Source of the DNA: Eutrigla gurnardus
Taxonomy: Eukaryota; Chordata; Actinopteri; Perciformes; Triglidae
DNA length: 64,000 nt
Direction of reading: 5' to 3'
NCBI GenBank assembly: GCA_963514095.1
Contig: OY741268.1
Location: forward strand, 124,001 to 188,000
Shown here: in pieces, positions 56,327 to 64,000 of the stretch
Layout of the letters: the number at the start of each line of letters is the position of its first letter
How positions within the stretch are numbered: the stretch's first letter is position 1
Notes under the pieces: generated by a model
Database searches by the model: none
Told to the model about the DNA's origin: nothing
The model's input: only the letters and a program-made list of their open reading frames with translations
Program-made: the position numbers and the translations under genes

Positions 56327-57639
56327 GAGACATTTTGACTTACCACTTTAGGAAAGCACAGGTGTTAACTAATAATATTAACAATGACTCGGTTGTATCT
56401 TGGTGTATCAGTAAGAGACAGTGTGATAGTGAATTGCTACATGGAACACATGTGTACACATAGTTTTATACATTTTGTTCTACGACATAAAATACATAAC
56501 TAGGGCAGGGTCCACACGTACGCGGCTATTTTTTTTCCCTCCTCCGCTCTCCAAAGATTTCCTGTCCACACAGAAAAATTCTCTGTCAATATGAAAACGC
56601 AAACACAGGCTGTGAAGCGATGTCAAGCGCACGCCAAAGCAACAGGTGGCGATATAACCTCTACTGTAAAGCCAACTTGGCCTGACGTAATTACCAGAAA
56701 AGGCACAACAACAACAATGGCGCCTCGCAGGAGAGTCATATGTGTGGACTGACACACATATGACACTATCACACACTATCTCTCTCTCACAGAATCTATT
56801 CAAAGAGAGTCCTCACAAGGCTTGCAACTGGGGCTGGGGAGCTAAAACCCTTGAAAAAGAACTGTTTTGCACAGCTTCTTGCGTGTGCTGGCACTCTGTA
56901 ACTCCAGGGTAGTTCATTTTGCGATGTGGTGCAGCCTTACTTTGTGAAATACAGACACCACAAATGACACAAGCATGAAAGGATGGTTCTCAATTCCAAA
57001 TTGGGTTTCTGCTATGTGCTCCCTGAGTAGGAACACATCCTCTGAACCAATCTCTGCCCGAACGAAATGGTTGACAAAGGACACACTGACAACTTGTGTT
57101 TGTGAGTTTTGGCGAATCACACGCTCTGCTGCTCTGACTACCTTCACTGTTCCCTCTGAGGGGATCATCAGCCCACCATTGTTTTTAAGTTCAAGCAGGT
57201 GGTAGCTCTGGTCAAAGGATGAGGGTACAGCAGCTGTGACAAGGCTTGCACGACACACCTCACAGGACAGTTTTTTCAGAACAACAAACCCTGAAATGTA
57301 GACCAGGGCATTGTCCACTAGACCACCAAAGCGGGTGGGCAGGTAACTGTGGTCACATATGACTGCAGAAATGTTTGCAAACGGGGACAGGAGCTCTTCG
57401 TCTGCCATTAAAGCAGAGTACATGTCTGCAGCTGATAGGGACACAGTTTCATCTTGTGCTGCCACGTTGCCTGACCCACTTGGTGAGACACCACAACGGA
57501 CCATCAGGCGGCGGAAAATGCCCTGGAACTGCCCTGCAGTGGGATTGTTATTCCAGCCTCCTAAAAAAAAATCAAAAATATTTACACACTTAGATTACAG
57601 AGATGTTTAATGAAGACAGTCAGAGTCATAAAAGATATA

Positions 57640-58100
57640 TCTTCTGAGGGTAAGTAAGGAAACCATTATATATAACCATTGTATAACCATTGTATGTATA
57701 ACCATTTTTCCCCACAGGTAGGCTATTAAAGGTAAGTAAGATAATAACTGTATAACCATGTTTCTTCCACAGGTAGGCTATTAAAGGTAAGTAAGGTAAT
57801 AACTGTATAACCATTTTTCCCCACAGGTAGGCTATTAAAGGTAAGTAAGGTAATAACTGTATAACCATGTTTCTTCCACAGGTAGGCTATTAAAGGTAAG
57901 TAAGGTAATAACTGTATAACCATGTTTCTTCCACAGGTAGGCTATTAAAGGTAAGTAAGGTAATAACTGTATAACCATTTTTCCCCACAGGTAGGCTATT
58001 AAAGGTAAGTAAGGTAATAACTGTATAACCATGTTTCCCCACAGGTAGGCTATTAAAGGTAAGTAAGGTAATAACTGTATAACCATTTTTCCCCACAGGT
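57640..58100. repeat. 54-55 base tandem array with splice-site-like units, in a P-element intron
   Basis: Seven units follow each other. On the plus strand each contains TTTTTCCCCACAG or TTTCTTCCACAG, then GTAGGCTATTAAAG, then GTAAGTAAG. This looks like an acceptor, a 14-base mini-exon and a donor. The array lies antisense to the transposase, between its last two exons. Units are nearly identical, which implies recent amplification. Repetitive frames on the minus strand are a by-product. Confidence 0.92.
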
Positions 58101-59075
58101 ACGTGTCTGATATGCCGTTTACTTTAGGGGGTGGGTTACTTCATGAGGTGATAACCACCAATAGTTGACCAGTCTGAGAGGTCTATCACATCAAAACATA
58201 CTGTAAACTAGGGATGTATAGGTATAAAAAAAAAGACTAATTATAAATGTGAAAATTCTACCTGATGCTCTGACAGAATTGAACAAACGCTCCAAGTGAT
58301 CCTGACTGAAGCGGTATGTGCAGACATAACGCTGAACTTGGAGCAGGTCAGGAATCATCATCAACAATGTGTCCATGTTGATGACAAAGCCGATGACTGA
58401 CAGATACCTTCAAAAGAAAACGTTTCATCAATAGGATCATGGCAAAACAAGACACCTCAAGAGCACCTAGTAATTGTAGTTATTGAAAGACGTTAATTGC
58501 CTTTCTACAAATATTCATAACATGTACTGCAACACAACACATGGTGACAGAGATAGCGGCAGCAATACATGTTTTGCTCCAATAAAGTCCCCTGATTGGT
58601 AAATGATTTAAGTGCACTACAAATCTACTGGGTGAAAAATTACTGGGTGCTTCTTGAAAGTATAAGTCAGTGTCAGGAATAACTAGGAACTATATTAAAA
58701 CTGAACAAGGAGAACTTAAAAACAAGAACATGTCATACATACCATTTGACACCTCTATGACCTGAAAAACACTGAACACAAGAAGATTCCAACATGCAGA
58801 GACAAACATAATAAACAGGAAGAAAAAGTGCAATACAATATATGCTCCTTAAAGCAGGAGGGACTCACATTACCTCCTGCCTCTGGTTTTGCACACAGCA
58901 ACATCATATGAACATACATACCATGTTTGACGCCTGTCCTGTATGACCTGAAAAATACTGAACACAAGAGTCAACAGAAACAAAACTGCAGACAGCAAAA
59001 AGATCCAAACAAGAGAACAGAGCATCGTATGAACTTGATGCATAGCAAGAGAACAGAGCATCATATTAACTCATG

Positions 59076-60030
59076 GGGCCCTAGTTTCGTAGACCAGGCG
59101 CAGTCAGCTTTCAGCGCACCTGCGCCGCGCCGTGTGTCCGCCTGGACTTTGCAAGTTTCGTGCACCGCGCAGGCTCGCGCAGGCACACCTCCCGTCTCGC
59201 CCACCGGCGCAAGTGGGAAAGAGGGAGGAGAAGAAGGCGTGAGTGGGAGACGAGGAGGAGACGAGGCGTGGACTGGGATTAATACAGCCGATTCAGATCT
59301 TCACCAATCAAATGAGCTCCTCTCCTCTCCTTTAATGCGTTAGGGGAGGTTCAGTGCAAGTTCCGTCACTTGACAACCCGATGACAGAAGCAGCGCCGCC
59401 GCTCCCACCACACGCATCACGCGCTGTGCGCGCGTATCATAATAATAACAATGCCGATATTATAAAAAACAGGAGAGAGAGAGGGAGATGTTTTGGTCCG
59501 AGATGCTGAGTTTCATTTACGCGTGCCATCCGCCTTTGATCTGACGTCAGATGTGACGGGACAATCTATATAGATGTAAATTCACGTGTTGATTCAATTA
59601 GTTGCATTAAATAGTGTTTGTTGTGATTATGTATTGCATTTAAATGTGCCTGGAACTGTGGAAACCTGCCTGTGAGGTCTCGGTGACGTGTGCGCACTGC
59701 GCGCCGTCAGCCAAACTTCCACTCCGCCAGCTGTGATTCGCATTGAATGAATGGACTTTATTTACGCCTTGCACCTTGCGCCGAAAGTAGACCAGGTTGG
59801 AGCTGGCGAGCTTTCAGCGCAGTCTCGGCGAGGCTTTTTGCCACGAAACTTCCGCTACGCCAAGCTGAATCTGTGACGCCTCCCCCTGCTGCGCCGCCAC
59901 ACCCATCTTGGCGCAGGCGATCCTCCAAACTGCCAAACTGACTGTGCGCAAGGCTGCGCTGGTCGAACCTTGCATTGCGCCGGCTCCGCCACCCTGCGCC
60001 GCCCTGCGCTGCGCCACGAAACTAGGGCCC
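59076..60030. mobile_element. non-autonomous DNA element nested in the P transposase exon
   Basis: The ends are exact inverted copies, GGGCCCTAGTTTCGT and ACGAAACTAGGGCCC, with ATG on both sides as a 3-base duplication. The interior is very GC-rich, full of GCGC and CGCAGG words, and has no transposase. A 3-base duplication suggests a Harbinger relative. The left half resembles an inverted copy of the right half. Confidence 0.8.
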
Positions 60031-63000
60031 ATGATGTTGTGAACTTTTCATGGAAACCATTCACTATTTTAAAAAACCTCTTTGTTTGGTGGAGGGGTGT
60101 GCCATTTTTCATCACCAGGCTGAGCAAGTATTTCCTGCCTCTCAACAACAGCTCTACTCTCTCTGTCCAATTCAAAGCACCCAGGGGAGCTTTGAATCCT
60201 TTCGCACGTGGATTGCGGCTGTTCAGGACGTCAAACAACCTGTCAATCATCTAAAAAAAGCATAAGGCTCTGTTAACTGATATATCACCCCAAACAGTGG
60301 TATCGTATCATGGAGATCAAATTATATTTCTATAATTATTATATAAATATATTTTATTTATCATCTAATTTCAAAATATAAAACAAGTAAGTATTTGAGT
60401 ACACAGCTCTGCTTCGATTTCTCTCTACAGGCAAGTATAAACAGAGTTGGATTTCATGCAGAATATGCAGTGTTATATAACAATGTTTGCATGTTATATT
60501 ACCTCAATGAACTCAGCTGTTGCTTCACAGTTTTTAAACTGTGAATAACCAAGGTCCCTCAGTGTGCGCAGTGCTACCACTACAGAATGACTCAGGGTTT
60601 GTGCAGCCAGGGACACCTTCATCTTCTGGCCAACAAAGTGAACATGCTTGTTTGTTATCTTGTTGGCCGCATGCAGTCCATCTTTTGTTTGGACATTGTT
60701 GAGCTCAACAATGTATGACCAGCTGATTTCTCCAGTGCCGCTGGTTATCGGGCTGTAAGCCTGCAACATGTTGCGTGCCAGTTTCAACATGTGACAAGCG
60801 TCCATTAACACAAACACCCTGTCAGCAGTCACTGGATGCTCGAAGAAGGTTTTTAATGGCTCATGGGGGTTTCCTTTCAGCTGACAACCGAGCTGGTTGC
60901 ACATGTTGAAATTGGAGGCATGCCCATCCATTGTCATACAGACCACTCTTATGCCACCATAAAAACAAGCACCTCCGTGACTACATCAGTCTCATCCATG
61001 CCATTCCCCATATCCACATATCCAGACATTTTCTGGGTAAAGGGATTGTACTGGACATGTTTTTTGATGGCCATGGCATCCAACATGAGGGCCACTGAGC
61101 CATATTTAGCAGGGTCTTCTTCACGTCTTCTCTGCAACATGTCCATCATCATTGTGTTGAGCCCAGGCTTGGCATCAACTGATTGCATCCACCTTTACAA
61201 AAATAAAATAAAAAGCTATTTGAGTGCTTTAACCATTGGATCCCTATTTTGGGCACTTTTTCATTTTTTTCCTAAGATTGTTCTTTTTTCCAAGACTTTC
61301 CAAAAATAGTGAAAATAGCACATACACGCTCAAAACTTCTACATCAGTTCCCTGTTTGTTGTATATTATGTAGGGCTGAAGTGTTTTAAGTATTTTAACC
61401 AGTATGTTTAAAATGTGTAATCAAAAAAACATGTACTACACCGTTGCAATGTATGTGGATGTGGCAGGGGAAGATGCAGAGAATCCCTCAGGTAGCTGTA
61501 TGCTTTTGGACCATGGAGGTGCAGTGTCAGGGCAAACTCTCTCTGGTCCTTCGTGTATTCGTGGCCCTGCTTTGAAAAGAGGTCTATCTGAAGATCTGAA
61601 ATTCAGTTAATACAAACTAGTTAGTAAGTTTCCATGAAATAATAAATTTATAAAGTCTGAGTGTAAACAACATAACATTCAAGGTTGTATTATCAATTTA
61701 TTTTACCTGAGTGGAAGTCCAGCCTTTCTTTCAAATCCTCATTGATAAGGTTCTCTTTCTTCAGATCTTCCAGAAGACTCTTTACAGTTTTTTTTTGCTC
61801 TCCGTTCTCGGGCCTTTGCATTTTGCTTCTCCCGCTCTAGACTCTCCACTCTTGCCAAAGCTTCACTGAGTCTGGCCTTAAGAAGAGTAGGAGAGGTGGG
61901 CAATGCATTGTAGTGGTCCTAGTAGAACGAAGGATGAAAATATTTTCAGTGATGTTTATATCATACCACTCACAGGTGTTTGGTGCATAGCACTGCATAT
62001 GTGCAGGCACACATTCTTAATTTCATACCCGTAATATCACTGCCAGCACCATGAGTATGAGAAACAGAGAAAGGGTGCGTGTGTGTGAGAGAGAGAGTGT
62101 CAGTGAAAGGGGGTGTGTATGTGTTCATCTGTGTATTTATTTATTTATAACATATAAAAAGTGTGGTATGCGAGTATGTCTGAGAAGAGTTGCAGAAAGC
62201 AAGGGAGAGATTTTGATATGACCAGAGCCATGATGCTCACAGCTGTATGAAACATCAAATAGCCCACAAATACTCACATCATTGGGCTGAGGTTCACTTT
62301 CAGGGAAATGCTGAGAAAGGTCCACTGGTAGGCTCTCTTCAGCTTTCCTTGAAGTTTGTGTGTTCCTTGTCACTAGATGCTAAAATATAAGAAACGTAAT
62401 ACTTAAAAACAACTTAATCAAAAACACTTGAAAAGGTTTTAGTATCCCACAGTGTATTGTAATACACAATACATCACTAATTCCTAAACGTGCATAAAGA
62501 ACTAACGGTAAAAAACAACGTGTTTAGCAAAGTGTGATATTAACTTTTGTTTTACATATGATTTATAGACATCTCTGTTAGCATGTAGAGTAAACATACA
62601 CCTACTCTGAGAAGATGAGATGGGAAGTTGAAGACAGACGGGGTCGCACCATCTCTAAGCCTGACAATCTGACCCGTCCTGTCAAAATCATCAGGCTTGA
62701 AGTGCTCACTACAGAGCTTTGACGACTCGGTCGCAACAAAATCCTCCCGTTTAATAGCAACTTCCCATTGCCTCCTCAAGCCTGTATCACTGGGAAACCT
62801 TCAAAATGTGAAGAAAAAACAAAACAGCAAGAGACAATGAGAGAGAGTACCAGTTCCTGCTGTAACAACGTTACACGTCAGTGACGTTAGTTACGATGAC
62901 AAAATGTTATAAATGGTAAAATAACCAAAATTATTGTTCAATCTTACTTGTGAAAGGTAATCCCACGCGATCTGGTATCAATACTACGCCGGTTATTGCA

Positions 63001-63164
63001 ACCATAAGCTGCACAAAATACCGGCATAGTTGCTCGCTCTCCGTTGACTTCGATTGACTCTGGTGCTAGCCTGGAGTGAGGAGACCCATCTAATATGGCG
63101 GCGACGCTGGGTTACGTTCCAGCACGCTATGCGGCGTCTATGTATATATGTCTATGGTCCCACC

Positions 63165-63199
63165 ACACATCTACCAGGCCTCAGACAAAGAGGCACTAA
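63165..63199. repeat. last piece of the split unclassified repeat
   Basis: The piece matches the end of the intact copy (about 9235-9269). It is followed at once by the AAG tail of a minus-strand I-type LINE, which marks the third insertion into this repeat. Confidence 0.8.
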
Positions 63200-64000
63200 T
63201 CTTCTTCTTCTGTGGATTTTTTTGGCAGCCGGCATCCAATTTGTTGCATTGCTGCCACCTTCAGGTTAATTACGCCATATCCTCAAATTCTTTCCATCAG
63301 ACCAGTGTCTGATAAATATTTTAACAAACACCACCTTCCCCTCCCACTTGATCCCAAGTTTAATATGCCTTTAACTGACACATCTTCCAGTCCCAACTCT
63401 CTAATTTTCTCCAGTAATTCCTTCCTTTCACTGCTGTATTTCCTACAATAAATCAGAGCATGAGGCACTGTCTCAGGTTCTTGACATTCATCACACAGTC
63501 CGTTTCCCTATAATGAAAAGAGTGCTGTTCAATAAGGTATGACCAATTCTCAGTCTCGCGATAGCGACTTCTTCCTTCCTTCTCATCCTTCCTCAAGGTT
63601 TAGCTGACTCAGACACTCTTTTGTTCAATGAGAATAAATGCCTCCCTTTTGTCTCTCTCTCTCATAATCTTTGCCACTGTGTCATGATCCCCCTCCACAC
63701 AAGACATTTCCCCTCAGCCTTAGACAGTTTTAATTTTATCTCCACATTTTCCTTCTTTACAGCTGCTTTTGCTAATTTATCAACTTTCTCATTTCCTGAG
63801 ACTCCTGTATGAGCTGGGACCCACATCAGAGAAATCACAACTCCTCTCATAGTCACTCTTCTAATTGCCATCAGGATCTCACATATAAGGTCCTGATGGC
63901 TCTTCGCAGTCCCTACCCCAATACTAGTGATGGCTGAAACAGAGTCACTACAAATCAACATTTTTTGGTTTTCAAGTTGCTCAGTCCATTGTATTGCCAT
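63200..64000 (-). mobile_element. 3' end of a third I-type LINE (continues beyond the window)
   Basis: The minus-strand element ends in a GAAGAAG tail at 63200-63207, the same kind of tail as the copy at 573-5407. Only RNase H and the C-terminal part of ORF2 are inside the window. The target duplication cannot be checked because the 5' end lies outside. Confidence 0.85.
63283..64000 (-). pseudogene. I-type ORF2, RNase H and C-terminal Cys/His cluster
   Basis: The translation reads MLICSDSVSAITSIGVG, then VISLMWVPAHTGVSGNEKVD, the central and last RNase H motifs. It ends with ECQEPETVPHALIYCRKYSS, the Cys/His cluster. Frame changes between 63470 and 63660 break it. The product is about as similar to the element at 573-5407 as the minus-strand copy at 32241 is. 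Pieces of the same family are therefore possible. Confidence 0.85.

Larger units (their letters stand above)
56914..63027 (-). pseudogene. THAP9-like P-element transposase, multi-exon, damaged
   Basis: Exons on the minus strand with agreeing phases: 63027-62948 (MPVFCAAYGCNNRRS), 62798-62606 (the rest of the THAP zinc finger, with CSEHF), 62379-62278, 61918-61707 (coiled coil), 61595-61442 (YTKDQREFALTLHLHG), 61192-60503 (LMLDAMAIKKHVQY, DACHMLKLARNML), 60250-60031 (LFDVLNSRNPRAKGFKAPL), 58408-58262 (YRFSQDHLERLFNSVRASG) and 57560-56914 (GWNNNPTAGQFQ to the stop). The enzyme would bind the ends through its THAP finger and cut with an RNase-H-like domain. Defects: an extra A in a nine-base run near 61787, a deletion near 60948 that removes the segment after VLVFMV, and the nested element. 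A small exon near 58955 is duplicated near 58770. Confidence 0.9.
55883..63156 (-). mobile_element. P-type DNA transposon with THAP transposase
   Basis: The first 24 bases (55883-55906, beginning CATAGACATATATACATAG) and the last 24 (63133-63156) are a perfect inverted repeat. The 8-base duplication GTCCCACC flanks the element at 55875-55882 and 63157-63164; the intact repeat near 9220 has the site once. Eight-base duplications and a THAP-domain transposase identify the P superfamily. The element is 7274 bases. Its transposase gene is split by introns, one internal deletion, one frameshift and a nested element (59076-60030), so it is probably inactive. Confidence 0.93.

Noticed and set aside
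57626..58096. Minus-strand frames with repeated LLPYLPLIAYLW segments
   Set aside because: They are translations of the tandem array, which lies in an intron of the P transposase. There is no independent evidence of a protein.
57640..58100. Regular repeats suggestive of a CRISPR array
   Set aside because: The whole 54-55 base unit repeats, so there are no unique spacers. The context is a eukaryotic transposon, so it is a minisatellite.

Overview
The window looks like vertebrate, almost certainly teleost fish, DNA. There are no operons or bacterial promoters. Coding sequence is split by GT-AG introns, and nearly every recognisable coding stretch belongs to a transposable-element family that is common in fish: I-type and L1/Tx1-type LINEs, L2 fragments, Gypsy LTR elements, Harbinger, hAT and P DNA transposons, and tRNA-derived SINEs. 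CA, TA and GA microsatellites and minisatellites are scattered through it. The only sequence that looks like ordinary host gene content is a short three-exon stretch homologous to the zinc-binding and winged-helix part of the RecQ helicase RECQL (43657-44615, minus strand). A second gene-like unit, related to CCDC106, sits inside long inverted repeats (49976-51943).

Layout, left to right. 573-5407: full-length but broken I-type LINE with a 13-bp target duplication. 7330-8040: L2 fragment. 9084-10035: unclassified repeat, Harbinger end and SINE. 10180-11224: hAT-like element. 11567-16770: truncated minus-strand Gypsy with its 5' LTR and a hAT-like insertion. 19276-24800: L1/Tx1-type LINE with an unbroken 1273-codon ORF2, lying between 0.4-kb inverted arms. 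24934-31785: 5'-truncated L1 with a 15-bp target duplication, split by a deleted Gypsy (25713-29598). 32241-36050: 5' half of a second I-type LINE, split by a hAT-like element. 36982-37360: LTR with a lysine-tRNA primer site. 38190-39370: foldback repeat. 40400-41033: L2. 41948-42203: minisatellite. 42235-43627: hAT-like element, itself carrying another. 43657-44615: RECQL-like exons. 45145-47475: internally repetitive teleost repeat. 49200-49919: hAT-like element. 49976-51943: CCDC106-like cassette. 52451-52816: SINE. 53035-53885: inverted-repeat element. 53965-55776: Harbinger with both genes. 55883-63156: P element with a THAP-domain transposase. 63200-64000: 3' end of a third I-type LINE.

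The history can be read from target duplications. One repeat that is intact at 9084-9269 is broken into three pieces by three successive insertions in the last 10 kb: Harbinger (CAG duplication), P element (8-bp duplication) and I-type LINE. The intact copy acts as an empty-site control. Most elements are decayed. The exceptions that look young are the L1 ORF2, the Gypsy at 25713-29598 (LTR starts differing by one base in 296), the CCDC106 cassette (arms differing at about 4 of 215 positions) and the P element termini (perfect 24-bp inverted repeats).

The best candidates for something undescribed are the CCDC106-like gene inside near-identical inverted repeats, the tandem array of splice-site-like units in a P-element intron (57640-58100), and the inverted arms that enclose the intact LINE. 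All calls were made by reading the sequence and translations; no database search was run.
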